Assembly: GCF_028765575.1 (NCBI RefSeq)
Contig: NZ_JARACO010000001.1
Span: 62,001 to 126,000, forward strand
Direction: 5' to 3'
Source: Aliivibrio sp. S3MY1
Lineage (GTDB): Bacteria > Pseudomonadota > Gammaproteobacteria > Enterobacterales > Vibrionaceae
DNA: 64,000 nt
How positions within the stretch are numbered: the first letter of the stretch is position 1; the number at the start of each line of letters is the position of its first letter. A program made the position numbers and the translations under genes. Positions 1 to 9,322 of the stretch are shown in pieces. The notes under the pieces were generated by a model that was not told the origin of the DNA, searched no databases, and saw nothing but the letters and a program-made list of their open reading frames with translations.

Positions 1-131
1 CCTTCAATCAATACTTTTAAGTGGTTATTTTTGGCTCTTTCATAAGTGAATGGCGTATCTGTGCCAAGCAGATCGTTTAGGAACTTAATAACGCGTTTTT
101 GGTATTTGCTGTAGTTGGTTTGCTTGCACAT
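1..131 (-). CDS. Small conserved-looking protein, N-terminal part only
   Basis: On the minus strand an ATG at 129-131 opens a frame that runs without a stop to the window edge, giving 43 codons (it begins MCKQTNYSKYQKRV and goes on through LNDLLGTDTPF). A GAGAG stretch lies just upstream of the ATG as a plausible ribosome binding site. The composition is soluble and basic, with no signal peptide or membrane segment. I do not recognise the family. The competing plus-strand frame over this area is a less convincing low-complexity reading. The gene is cut by the window edge, so its length and function cannot be judged. Confidence 0.45.
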   Translation of the reverse strand, partial: MCKQTNYSKYQKRVIKFLNDLLGTDTPFTYERAKNNHLKVLIE

Positions 132-727
132 GATGCTGTCTCTCAAAGTAATGTCGTTTCGTTGAGAGCTAGAATAATGAATGGGATAGATGATGTGTGG
201 TTTATAAGCTTGCGAAATGTTGAATACAAAACAACAAAATCATTAATTTTATCATGTGTACTTAGATCAGCTTGCATTCATAAACGAAGTGCTAATTCGA
301 TATATCTCCTCTTACCACCCCTCATTTTTGAAATATAAGTTTACTTTTTAACACAAAAATAAACACATTAGGGGTTTGACATTGAAAAAACACCTCTTCT
401 TAACAGTCAAAATAACAACAAAAAACTGACTTCTACGTCAAAAAATGGTCACTTGACATATTTCAAACCCAAAACCAATAGTTATTTCAGAACCGAGATC
501 ACATAATTGATAAATATTAATTTCCATAAGATAGCTTCTGGCTAGAATGCACAAAAATTCAGTTTAACCATCAATTTAGTTTTGATATATGAATTTTGAA
601 TGAGTTAAATTAAAACTTACTACCTCGCGTATAAGCGTAGAGTGGATGATAGGGCATCACCCATCGTCACCCTTTAAATAATTAATAAATTTATCTAGAT
701 AAGATAAATAAAAAAGAAGAAAAAGCA
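132..727. other. Intergenic region upstream of the chitinase
   Basis: This AT-rich stretch of about 600 bases separates the divergent edge gene from the chitinase gene. A plus-strand frame at 99-338 is open but has no ribosome binding site and no recognisable protein character. The last 100 bases hold the likely 5' leader of the chitinase gene, including a GC-richer patch around 640-670 that could form a weak hairpin. I see no clear operator or repeat. Confidence 0.5.
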
Positions 728-3700
728 GTGAGAAAAATAAATAAAATAACAGCCGCTATTACTAGCGTTATGTTCAGTGGGTACTTGTATGCCGCTGATG
801 TAAATGCAGCGTCTAACATTGTTACTTTTGTTCCTGGTGAAACAAAAGTTCAAAATGGAGAGATGGTTTCTTTCAATGGCGACTGTTTTGTTGCTAAAAA
901 CAACCCTGGTGTGTGGGAATCTCCAACTGCAGATTCATGGTTCTGGGATGTCGCTGTATGCTCAGGCGAACCAACTCCTGATCCTGACCCAACTCCAGAT
1001 CCAGATCCGACACCTGATCCTGACCCAACCCCAGATCCAGATCCGACACCTGATCCAGATTTAGGCGATATTATTCCATTTATCCCAGGTAAAACTCAGG
1101 TAGAAAATGGCGATGTGGTTTCATACGAAAACCAATGTTTCATTGCTCAAAATAATCCTGGTATTTGGGAAGCTCCAAGTGCAAGTTCTTGGTTCTGGTC
1201 ACTAACTGAATGTTCTGACGAGCCAGTTAACCCTGGACCAGAACCAGAAGAGACTGAACTGTCTATTCTTGCTCCTACTGCTGGTCAAGTTGTTCAAGCA
1301 AATGAAACGATTGCTATCAGTGCTCATGTTGATGGTAACCAAGCTGCTAAAGTTGAGTTTTGGGTAAACAACACAAAACTAGCTGAAAAAGCAGTTAACG
1401 AGAACAACACTCAGTACTCTCAAGCTTGGACCCCAAGTGAAGAAGGTAATGCGACAGTTAACGTATTTGTATTCGATAAAAATAACCAAAAAATCGAACA
1501 AAAATCAGTATCTGTTGTTGTAGAAGCAGAAGTAACTGAAGATTTCGTTGCGCCTGTAGTTAAATTTGTTACACCAACTAATGGCTCTGCAATCAACGTA
1601 ACTGAAAGCGTTGCTATCTCTGTTAATGCAACAGATGCAGATAACGATTTAACGACACTGGTTGTTACCGCAAACAACAAAGAGATCTGTTCGTTTGACG
1701 CTGCGAATACCACTACATTTGCGTGTGACTTTCAGCCAACTCAAGCAGGTAACGTAACACTAAAAGCTATTGCTACTGATGCTCAAGATCTTTCATCTAC
1801 AACAAGTGTAACAATCACTGTTGAAGAAGATGTGGTTGAGCCACCTGTTGAGCCGCCTGTAACTCCTGGTGACTTATGTAAAGACTTTAATGTTTACCCT
1901 GATTGGACAAATGGCGATCACGCTACTGGTGGTGACATTATGGTTCATAATAACATCGCTTACTCTGCGAACTACTGGACTTCATCAGTTCCTGGTAGCG
2001 ATGCTACATGGTCGCTTCACCTAAATTGTGATGGTACAGAACCTGGTACAGCACCGCTTCTTTCTCTGCCAAACCCAATGGACCCTGTTCGTCTAGAAGT
2101 TGCTGGTTGGCCAAACACGTTAGTTGTTGCTAGCCCATCGTCTGCGGCACCTGCAATGCTAACTATTGAAGCAAGCAACAGCGCTGATTTAGCTGATTTT
2201 GATAAGCTAACAAGCACGTTTGTATCTATCATTAATGCTGCGGAAAAAGCAGGCTCTGCATCAATCATCATCAACACTGATGTTCTTGATCAAGCAACGC
2301 AAGATAAAGCTTTATCTTCAAACAGCATTGCAGTTAAAGAAGCGCTAACTAAAGCGATGGACATCACTGGTAACAAGATTGACATCGACGCTATCAACGC
2401 GCTTAGCAATGACTTGAAAGGCTGGGCTAATGCGCACCACCTAATCATCTCTACGCTAGCACCAGCAGCAAACTACGGTTGGTCTCTAAGCATTGGTGAT
2501 TTCGCGTTTGATACTCACTCTGGCAGACAATCTGTTTGGGATGAAGCATCTAACTACAGCGCTGATCTACTACACAAACTAGAGTTGTTCAAAGCAGATG
2601 TTGCAACTAAAGCTGATTTTATTGCGTTCACTAAGTCAAACTCAACGGCTGCTCTAACTAGCGACCAATGGCATAACGCACTAGAGTACGTTAAGCAAGT
2701 TTCTGATTTTGTTAAAACGCCTGTAATGCTAAACAATATCCCTACGGATCAAGCTTCTGCTTATTTCATGGGTGATAATGCAAGCAAACCACAAGTGCGT
2801 AAAGCGGCATTCAGCAACGTATTTGCTATCGTATTTGATAAAGATACAGCAAAATTAACGGCTGAAATCGAAGAATACAAAAAAGCTAAAATGCCACTAT
2901 ATTACGTTGGTGAATCAACAGAAAATGGCCAATTAACTATCATTGATGCGTTAAACCGTGAATTGGCTGACGCTGAAGATACAATGAACAACACGGCATT
3001 CTTGTACGAAACACCTCAATCACAATGGGTTCCGTCTACTGTTTATAAGTGGACTGACTTCATGACTGGTCTGAATGCAATGCATAACGTGGGTGTTGCG
3101 GGTAACAAGTTCTGGCTACTAGATGAAAGTGCTGATGATGCAACTAACATCAAATACGCGAAAGTAGCGATTGCTGCCTTCTTAGCACAAAGTATGCAAG
3201 AAACGATTCGTTACAACGCATGTGATGAGAACAACTGGGCTGAGATTAAATACGGTGCTGCGACAGATTACCCAATGTCTGCTAGCTGTGGTCAACTTGA
3301 GCAAAAATACGCAGATTACGGTGTTAACCCTATTTCTGGTTTAGATCACGCTTACTCTTGTCCTCGTGATGATAAAATGGAAGTAAGCGCAATGACTCAC
3401 GCTAAATGGTACGGCGCACCTGCTCCAGTATTTGCAGCTCCAAATGCAGTACTTGAAGAGCGTGGCTTACTGGTTAACGGTAACGTAGGTCGTTGGACAA
3501 ACAGTGGTCACTGTAACGACAAACCGACTTCTGTTGATACATCTAAGCAAGTATGGGAACGTGATACATGTAAAACGTACGTTGACCAACAAGCAGGTAG
3601 CTTCATTTGGGATGGCAGCAGCCAAGAAGACGTTGAAGGTTGTGGCTGGTGGGGCCGTGGTGTAATTCAAACGACTGGTCGTCAAAACTTCGGTACGCTT

Positions 3701-4129
3701 AACCACTACTTAGGTCGTTCACACGTTGACCCTGAGACAATTGGTAAAACAATTGATGGTGTTGTTGTTGAAGCGCCACCAGAGAACCCGTTATACGCTC
3801 AATTAGATTTCTGTTCAAACCCAGGCTTAATCTGTAGCTCTGAAGAGAACAAAGAAATCAAATGGATTGCAGGTCTATTCTACTGGGTTACTTCAGTACA
3901 AGCCTACCCTGATGAGTCTGGTCAGTACGGTAACTGGAACTACCATAACGAGCTTAAGAAATACGTTGATAGCGGTATGAAAGGCACTGACTTTATCGAT
4001 GATGTTTCTGGTATCGTAAACCGTGGTTGTCCTGATTTAGTGTGTTCTACTGGTGAAGTTCATAACGTTAAAGAACGTCGTGCTAACTTTAAACTGGTTC
4101 TAGAGCAACTAGGCCTAAATCCACAATAA
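728..4129 (+). CDS. Secreted multimodular chitinase, glycoside hydrolase family 19
   Basis: The product (1133 aa, GTG start, weak AAGAAGA ribosome binding site) should hydrolyse chitin outside the cell. A signal peptide covers about residues 1-23. Two similar chitin-binding (CBM5/12-like) modules lie at about 27-76 and 112-163, each with the WFW motif and a Cys pair, separated by a (PTPDPD)x5 linker. Two Ig-like modules (about 175-365) and a third binding module (about 377-430, paired Cys and Trp-rich) follow. The GH19 catalytic region is at about 800-1130: the candidate catalytic Glu is in QETIRYN (Glu825), the family motif GRGVIQTTGR is near 975-985, and IAGLFYWVTS matches the second family signature. 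The segment 440-770 has no family I recognise. The gene stands alone, with its own terminator. Confidence 0.9.
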   Translation: MRKINKITAAITSVMFSGYLYAADVNAASNIVTFVPGETKVQNGEMVSFNGDCFVAKNNPGVWESPTADSWFWDVAVCSGEPTPDPDPTPDPDPTPDPDPTPDPDPTPDPDLGDIIPFIPGKTQVENGDVVSYENQCFIAQNNPGIWEAPSASSWFWSLTECSDEPVNPGPEPEETELSILAPTAGQVVQANETIAISAHVDGNQAAKVEFWVNNTKLAEKAVNENNTQYSQAWTPSEEGNATVNVFVFDKNNQKIEQKSVSVVVEAEVTEDFVAPVVKFVTPTNGSAINVTESVAISVNATDADNDLTTLVVTANNKEICSFDAANTTTFACDFQPTQAGNVTLKAIATDAQDLSSTTSVTITVEEDVVEPPVEPPVTPGDLCKDFNVYPDWTNGDHATGGDIMVHNNIAYSANYWTSSVPGSDATWSLHLNCDGTEPGTAPLLSLPNPMDPVRLEVAGWPNTLVVASPSSAAPAMLTIEASNSADLADFDKLTSTFVSIINAAEKAGSASIIINTDVLDQATQDKALSSNSIAVKEALTKAMDITGNKIDIDAINALSNDLKGWANAHHLIISTLAPAANYGWSLSIGDFAFDTHSGRQSVWDEASNYSADLLHKLELFKADVATKADFIAFTKSNSTAALTSDQWHNALEYVKQVSDFVKTPVMLNNIPTDQASAYFMGDNASKPQVRKAAFSNVFAIVFDKDTAKLTAEIEEYKKAKMPLYYVGESTENGQLTIIDALNRELADAEDTMNNTAFLYETPQSQWVPSTVYKWTDFMTGLNAMHNVGVAGNKFWLLDESADDATNIKYAKVAIAAFLAQSMQETIRYNACDENNWAEIKYGAATDYPMSASCGQLEQKYADYGVNPISGLDHAYSCPRDDKMEVSAMTHAKWYGAPAPVFAAPNAVLEERGLLVNGNVGRWTNSGHCNDKPTSVDTSKQVWERDTCKTYVDQQAGSFIWDGSSQEDVEGCGWWGRGVIQTTGRQNFGTLNHYLGRSHVDPETIGKTIDGVVVEAPPENPLYAQLDFCSNPGLICSSEENKEIKWIAGLFYWVTSVQAYPDESGQYGNWNYHNELKKYVDSGMKGTDFIDDVSGIVNRGCPDLVCSTGEVHNVKERRANFKLVLEQLGLNPQ
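971..1060 (+). repeat. 18-bp tandem repeat coding for a Pro/Thr/Asp linker
   Basis: Five in-frame copies of an 18-base unit encode PTPDPD and form the flexible linker between the first two binding modules of the chitinase. The copies differ mostly at synonymous positions. The unit is a multiple of three, so copy-number change would lengthen or shorten the linker without breaking the frame. Confidence 0.9.
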
Positions 4130-4178
4130 TTTGGTTACGTTATCTAGGTAATTCGTTATCTAACATAGCTAAATGAAT

Positions 4179-4212
4179 AAGAACCCTGCTTCTCGAAGTA
4201 GGGTTCTTTTTT
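4179..4212 (+). terminator. Terminator of the chitinase gene
   Basis: An inverted repeat (AGAACCCTGCTT / AAGTAGGGTTCT) is followed by a run of T, about 50 bases after the chitinase stop codon. Confidence 0.85.
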
Positions 4213-4289
4213 ATATATAAACCTGATTACCTCTCAAATTCCGCTTATTAGACTAGACTTAAAGTGAAGTAAAAAATGAGGTGGTTATC

Positions 4290-4674
4290 ATGGCTAAAAA
4301 TAAAGTCCGATTTCAAAAAAGCATTTCAATACATGACTTTATTTCACTGTTAGGTACTGAGGAACAATGCCGTAAACGACTGTTCGATATGCGATGACCT
4401 GCTGGTTATCGTTGTGACAATTACGGTCATGATAAATACTGCTGGCTATTTCTTATAACGCAGCATGGCATATGAAGCATAAGCTGATGCAAGCAATGAA
4501 AGTGCATGGAACTTACCATGCAAGAAACCTCTTCCTAGTTATTTGGGAGAGTTTTGTTTTAAGTTCAATAGGCGCTTCAATCTTGAAAAGATGCTTGAAC
4601 AGCTTATTTACTCAAGTATTCAAACGGCACCGATGCCAGAGCGGTTGCTTAAGCTGGCTGAGTCTCGGTGGTAA
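4290..4674 (+). pseudogene. Decayed IS1595-family transposase
   Basis: An ATG at 4290 starts a protein very like the N-terminus of IS1595-type transposases (MAKNKVRFQKSISIHDF, then GTEEQCRKRLFDMR). It stops at a TGA (4396-4398) exactly where the family has Trp in 'RWP.GYRC'. Ignoring the stop, the frame continues into the damaged zinc-ribbon region (PAGYRCDNYGHDKYCW), then jumps to ISYNAAWHMKHKLMQAMK, and later to the family's C-terminal end, FNRRFNLEKMLEQLIYSS and PMPERLLKLAE. Most of the catalytic middle is deleted. I infer a nonsense mutation plus internal deletions, so the copy is dead. The short open frame from 4472 is a frameshifted reading of this relic. Confidence 0.8.
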
Positions 4675-4697
4675 TCAGGTATTAAATAATATAGACA

Positions 4698-4728
4698 TAA
4701 AAAAAGAGACACCCAAACGGTGTCTCTT
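4698..4728 (-). terminator. Terminator of the EAL/GGDEF operon
   Basis: On the minus strand the inverted repeat AGAGACACC / GGTGTCTCT is followed by a run of seven T, just beyond the stop codon of the EAL gene. Confidence 0.8.
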
Positions 4729-4771
4729 CATTATATAATCCTAAGCCTTAAACATCTTACGATAGTCATTG

Positions 4772-6208
4772 TTACTTGGCATAAAGTTCAAAAAATAGCT
4801 TCATAGGCATCGGTTTATAAAATAAAAAACCTTGAAACTCGTTAATTCCCGAATTCAGTAATGCTGTTTTCTGATTAACCGTTTCTACCCCTTCCACAAT
4901 TAACTGAAATTTTAGCTTATTTGCTAGGAATACCAAACTCTCTATTATATAAAGTGATTTTGCATTATGCTCAATCTCTTCAACAAAACAGCGATCAATT
5001 TTCAAATAATCAAAATGGTAATCCGTCAAATAATGTGGCGCTGAATAGCCTGTTCCATAATCATCAAGAGCAAAGAAAACACCTTCATTTGAAAATAACT
5101 CCATTCGTTCTTTCACTTTAGGGTGAGAGAATGGCGCTGATTCCGTAAATTCAAGGATTAACTTGCACTTAGAAACTAATAATAAGCTTGCTTTATATAC
5201 TTCTTGGTCAAATAAACAATCTTCGGTCAAATTAAAGCTTAATTTTAATGACTTATTTTCTATAGATGCTAAATCTTTATATAGTTGTTCCATTAATGAC
5301 TTTGTTAAATATGGCGTTAACTTATTTTCTTCTATATATGGGATAAATAAATTGGGTGGTAATATCTCATTGTCTTTCGTTATCCAACGAGAAAGCACTT
5401 CTGCCCCTATAATTTCACCCTCAGCATTCACTATTGGCTGTAAATAAGGCTTAATTACATTGCGTCGAATCAATGATTTAACCCACATTCTTTTGATACA
5501 AGAACCTAGGAAATAACAAGACATTAGATAAACAATAACACTCAATATAAGATAACCATATTTATCGAAAATAAACTCCTTAATCGCCCTTCCATTATTA
5601 ATTTCAACATGAAATTCAGCATCATTTAATGTGAAGTAATGGTTGTTTTCTTTATCTTTTAATTTATATTTAATTAATTCATTTTTTTCACCAAGTTGAA
5701 TATCATCAAGTATAATTAAACAACCACGTCCAAACCCATTGATGACATTGAATTTCATTGGTTTAAAATACACTTTTAAATATGTTTTACTATCAACTTT
5801 TATCGCATATGAAATAATAGGCTTATATGTAAGTGAACTTTTTAGCTTAATATTAAAGCCTTCTTTCACTTGTTCTTCAACTTGGTTATCACGGTTGCCA
5901 AATGTGCTATATAAATAATTTGAATCAAGCACAACACTGATACTACTGACGTCTTTATTCTCTGAAACATATCTAATTAAATTAAGTTGTTGTTCTATTC
6001 CTTCGGGATCTTTATCAATTAATATATTTATTAATCCCTCCCTATCATTAACAACAGAATTAAATATACTTCTTACTTCCTCATGTTCCTCATCAACCTT
6101 CATCTCTATATATTTATTATAAAAAGTATAATATATAAAGCTGAATATAATCATCAATGATACTGAACATATTAAATAAGAATAACATTTTACATGTTTA
6201 ATATTCAT
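4772..6208 (-). CDS. Membrane EAL-domain c-di-GMP phosphodiesterase
   Basis: The 478-aa protein probably degrades c-di-GMP to pGpG at the inner membrane. It has an N-terminal membrane helix (about 10-30), a periplasmic sensor region with no named fold (about 30-215), a second helix (about 218-240) and a C-terminal EAL domain (about 248-478). The motif reads AEVLSRW instead of EALLRW but keeps the metal Glu. FNLTEDC, LEFTES, LDDYGTGYS, LKIDRCF, VEGVET and the terminal QGF are all present, so catalysis looks intact. It is the last gene of three and its ATG overlaps the stop of the upstream GGDEF gene by four bases, so translation is probably coupled. The input signal is unknown. Confidence 0.88.
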   Translation of the reverse strand: MNIKHVKCYSYLICSVSLMIIFSFIYYTFYNKYIEMKVDEEHEEVRSIFNSVVNDREGLINILIDKDPEGIEQQLNLIRYVSENKDVSSISVVLDSNYLYSTFGNRDNQVEEQVKEGFNIKLKSSLTYKPIISYAIKVDSKTYLKVYFKPMKFNVINGFGRGCLIILDDIQLGEKNELIKYKLKDKENNHYFTLNDAEFHVEINNGRAIKEFIFDKYGYLILSVIVYLMSCYFLGSCIKRMWVKSLIRRNVIKPYLQPIVNAEGEIIGAEVLSRWITKDNEILPPNLFIPYIEENKLTPYLTKSLMEQLYKDLASIENKSLKLSFNLTEDCLFDQEVYKASLLLVSKCKLILEFTESAPFSHPKVKERMELFSNEGVFFALDDYGTGYSAPHYLTDYHFDYLKIDRCFVEEIEHNAKSLYIIESLVFLANKLKFQLIVEGVETVNQKTALLNSGINEFQGFLFYKPMPMKLFFELYAK

Positions 6209-7518
6209 AAATAAGCCACCTGATTACGTCCATTATTTTTTGCATTATATAATGCCATATCTGCATTTTTTAATACTTCAGTAAAATCTTGTTGTTTCCC
6301 TAAAGCAACGCCAATTGATACTGTAAAATTAATATGGAGCAGTGTCTGTTCTTCTATCTTAAGGCGTAATTGTTCCGCCTTATTAATTAAGAAATCAAGA
6401 TCAATATTTTTAACATTCAGAATTATCATAAATTCTTCTCCGCCCCATCGAATACAAGTATCACTTTTCCTTATGCTCTTTTTTAATATAGATGCTGTTA
6501 TTTTTATAACTTCATCACCAAAACCGTGCCCATATTCATCATTAATCTTTTTGAAAAAATCAATATCTACCATCATAATAGCTTGATTATGTAGTATTTT
6601 GTTCCTTAACTTGGGTTCGATAATATCTCTTCGTATGCACTCAGTCATAGTATCTTTTCCATAAAAATCAACTAAATAGTTAATACTTTTCCCTGCGTAA
6701 TTAAGCGCTAGCGTCACCAGAAAAGAGAAGATAAGACTATACTTAAATAATAAGACTTTATCTATATAAAGAAATAACTCACAATTAATCGTATATGGCA
6801 GTGATATTTTCCTTAAATCTTCACGATTATTATTCTCATTGATTTTTAAAACCGTAAACTGATTTTGGTTGAATTTTTCTGCCCATGTCTGATATATGCT
6901 ACTTTTAATATCTAAAAGTAATAATGCTTTTAGATCTCGTTTTATATAAATAGGATAGTAAATACTGCGTATAGATTGTTCATTAAAGCTTTCATTGTAA
7001 GGCTCTGTCTGTTTAAATAAGCCATTCTTTAATGATAGTTCATATGTACTTGGCAAGTTTTCACTTACTAATATATGATTAAAAAAATCATAGTCACTTT
7101 TTAAAAAAATCTGTATGTGTGGCACCCGCATTGGTGAAAAATAAATAGTATTTTTATTTTTATTATTATTATCAATAACCCCCAAACTCCAAAAATCATC
7201 ACCAATAAAGTTTTTTAATTTTTCTGATATTACGTCAATACCTGTTGATAGCGATTTTATTTCACCATCTTGTGGAACATATATCCCAACCTTTTCAATA
7301 TTATGCAGCCCTCTTTCCACACTAATAAAAGGGGCATTGGCATAAAAAGATGAAATAGCTTCAAGATTATCAAATACCTTATATAGATTCACTTTGATAT
7401 ATTCATCTAACTCATCGTATTTGATTTTATTATAACTATAATAAACACAATAAATTACAACAAAAATAATAAAATTAACCAATAAAAACGATGAGGCTTT
7501 TTTAATTAACATTCTCAT
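6205..7518 (-). CDS. Membrane GGDEF diguanylate cyclase with I-site
   Basis: The 437-aa protein should make c-di-GMP from GTP. It has a membrane helix near residues 9-28, a periplasmic sensor region to about 250, a second helix (about 250-270) and a C-terminal GGDEF domain. The active site is GGEEF in RWGGEEF. RKSD lies five residues before it, matching the RxxD inhibitory site, so product feedback is likely. DIDFFKKINDEYGHGFGDE is the usual substrate-binding stretch. It overlaps both operon neighbours by four bases. It resembles the following upstream paralogue in layout, but the sensor regions have clearly diverged. Confidence 0.88.
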   Translation of the reverse strand: MRMLIKKASSFLLVNFIIFVVIYCVYYSYNKIKYDELDEYIKVNLYKVFDNLEAISSFYANAPFISVERGLHNIEKVGIYVPQDGEIKSLSTGIDVISEKLKNFIGDDFWSLGVIDNNNKNKNTIYFSPMRVPHIQIFLKSDYDFFNHILVSENLPSTYELSLKNGLFKQTEPYNESFNEQSIRSIYYPIYIKRDLKALLLLDIKSSIYQTWAEKFNQNQFTVLKINENNNREDLRKISLPYTINCELFLYIDKVLLFKYSLIFSFLVTLALNYAGKSINYLVDFYGKDTMTECIRRDIIEPKLRNKILHNQAIMMVDIDFFKKINDEYGHGFGDEVIKITASILKKSIRKSDTCIRWGGEEFMIILNVKNIDLDFLINKAEQLRLKIEEQTLLHINFTVSIGVALGKQQDFTEVLKNADMALYNAKNNGRNQVAYL

Positions 7519-8810
7519 ATATAATAACTCTGATTTCTACCTAATGATTTAGCCTTATATAAACCAATATCAGCTCTATGAATCGAAAGATGTATGTTTT
7601 CTTGATGCTTTTGTTCCGTTAATCCTAATGAAACAGTAACAATTTTTTGATCCAATAAAGGGCTAGATTCGATATTCTCTCTTAATTTTTCTGCATATTT
7701 TTGTAATGCGTCTTTACTTGTATTTGGTAGAAGAATAAGAAACTCCTCTCCTCCCCACCGAAAATTTAAAACATTCTTATGTGCTTGTTCTATAATTACT
7801 TTGCCCACAGATGAGATAATTCTATCCCCGATTGCATGGCCGTAGTTATCATTAATTGATTTAAAGTGATCTATATCTAATAAAATAACGCCATAATTTC
7901 TTATCGATTTATATTTCATCTCAAAAATATTTCGTCTTAGGCACCCTGTCATTGAATCATAAAATGCACTTTTATAAAACACATTATATAAGTGGCATGA
8001 TATTAAATAAACAAGCTCAGCAATCAATGTTAATATGAAACTAATGAATATCACATTTATTAATTTAATACCAAAATACACATTTTCACTTTCTTCATTA
8101 GAATATGGAATATCAATTTTATGTCTAATAAAACCATTATTTTTTCCAATTTCATATTGTGTGAAATTTTGCTCATTAAATTCTTCAATATACTGATTAA
8201 AGTATTTACCATCAATATCAATAACAAATGCGGCTTCTATTTTAAGATTAATACATATGGGTAAAACTATTTTATTACTCGCAATCTCATTATTATGAAA
8301 ACTAGTAAATATCGTGATCTCGTTCTCTCTAAATGCAAGGCAGTCTGAATCAAGAAACCCATGATTAGTAAATTGATGTGACAATTTATGCTCAGTCAAT
8401 TCATTATTTTTCAGTGCGCTAAATGGCAAAATATAATGAGCTGAAGGCATATATACCTCTAATGAATTAATATATTTCTCAGGTAATCGCTCACTTAATT
8501 TATTATAGATAACATAAAGATCCTTACTTAAAATAGGATACAGGCCGTCTTTGTTAAACATAGCCCCCCCATAATAGTCAAGATGCTTGTTATCTTTCTC
8601 ATTTTGATAGGCAAACAAACCCACATTTCTTAATGCATATTCAGTATTCAGATACCGATGATGAAAATTTCGCGTTATCGATATCATGCTTTCATATTTA
8701 TTAACAATTCTGTATTTTAATGTATTGGCTTTTATATGATGATAACTAAGCACTAATGTAAAAAACACAAAATTAACAGCTAAAATTCTTACAATAAAAT
8801 TTCTTTTCAT
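7515..8810 (-). CDS. Membrane GGDEF diguanylate cyclase without I-site
   Basis: First gene of the three-gene c-di-GMP operon, 431 aa. It has an N-terminal membrane helix (about 7-25), a periplasmic region, a second helix (about 250-270) and a GGDEF domain with intact RWGGEEF and DIDHFKSINDNYGHAIGD motifs. The position of the inhibitory RxxD reads AHKN, so feedback inhibition through a canonical I-site is not expected, unlike its downstream neighbour. The ATG at 8808-8810 follows a T-rich leader with a weak ribosome binding site. Only this gene has space for a promoter, so the three are likely one transcript. Confidence 0.88.
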   Translation of the reverse strand: MKRNFIVRILAVNFVFFTLVLSYHHIKANTLKYRIVNKYESMISITRNFHHRYLNTEYALRNVGLFAYQNEKDNKHLDYYGGAMFNKDGLYPILSKDLYVIYNKLSERLPEKYINSLEVYMPSAHYILPFSALKNNELTEHKLSHQFTNHGFLDSDCLAFRENEITIFTSFHNNEIASNKIVLPICINLKIEAAFVIDIDGKYFNQYIEEFNEQNFTQYEIGKNNGFIRHKIDIPYSNEESENVYFGIKLINVIFISFILTLIAELVYLISCHLYNVFYKSAFYDSMTGCLRRNIFEMKYKSIRNYGVILLDIDHFKSINDNYGHAIGDRIISSVGKVIIEQAHKNVLNFRWGGEEFLILLPNTSKDALQKYAEKLRENIESSPLLDQKIVTVSLGLTEQKHQENIHLSIHRADIGLYKAKSLGRNQSYYI

Positions 8811-8945
8811 CTCATTTTAATAATTTAATGATTAACTGTCGCTATTATAACAAAAATGTGACATGCATTCCATTTATTAAGCTTGATATTTACTTTTTAT
8901 AAAATAGAACTTACTGGTTTTTTTAATTTTTAAACACGGTTTTAG

Positions 8946-9080
8946 AAAAAAGAATTAACCAATTGTAATTTCATTGCTAAAGATGAAGAACCCATGATCG
9001 GATTAGTAGCTTACCAAGATGGTAAAAATAAATTACATTTAGGTTTTTATAAGGAACAATCTCTTGGGGAGGATAAATAG
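8946..9080 (+). pseudogene. Possible C-terminal fragment of a lost gene
   Basis: After a TAG stop at 8943-8945 a plus-strand frame of 44 codons encodes a protein-like sequence (ending GFYKEQSLGEDK) and stops with TAG at 9078-9080, just before the tRNA. It has no good start codon or ribosome binding site. It reads like the tail of a protein whose front is gone, but I cannot name a family, and chance is possible. Confidence 0.25.
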
Positions 9081-9084
9081 AGAT

Positions 9085-9159
<75 letters not shown>

Positions 9160-9178
9160 ACATCGTTGGAACGAGATA

Positions 9179-9207
9179 GATAATGCCACACTGAGCGCTG
9201 AGGTAAA
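9179..9207 (-). promoter_or_regulatory. Candidate sigma-70 promoter of tRNA-Gly
   Basis: On the minus strand a -35-like TTTACC (9202-9207) and a -10-like ATTATC (9179-9184) are separated by 17 bases. They sit about 20-48 bases upstream of the tRNA. The match is moderate. Confidence 0.45.
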
Positions 9208-9283
9208 GATCTTTTTTCATTTCAACAAGTTAAACGGTGGATATTTGTTCAATTAGCAATAAAAACCGAAGCTAGATCACAAA

Positions 9284-9322
9284 AGTCCTATTCAAACACC
9301 TATGCTGCTTTTGAATAGGGCT
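9284..9322 (-). terminator. Hairpin covering the arfA 3' end and stop codon
   Basis: On the minus strand AGCCCTATTCAAA pairs with TTTGAATAGGACT (13 bp with one G-T wobble) around a 13-base loop, followed by TTTTG. The left arm lies in the last codons of arfA and the TAG stop is in the loop. Transcripts ending in, or cut within, this hairpin would lack a stop codon. This is the known arrangement that ties ArfA synthesis to tmRNA failure in E. coli and Haemophilus. Confidence 0.8.

Noticed and set aside
99..338. Plus-strand frame of 79 codons
   Set aside because: No ribosome binding site, no protein-like character, and it overlaps a better minus-strand frame at the window edge.
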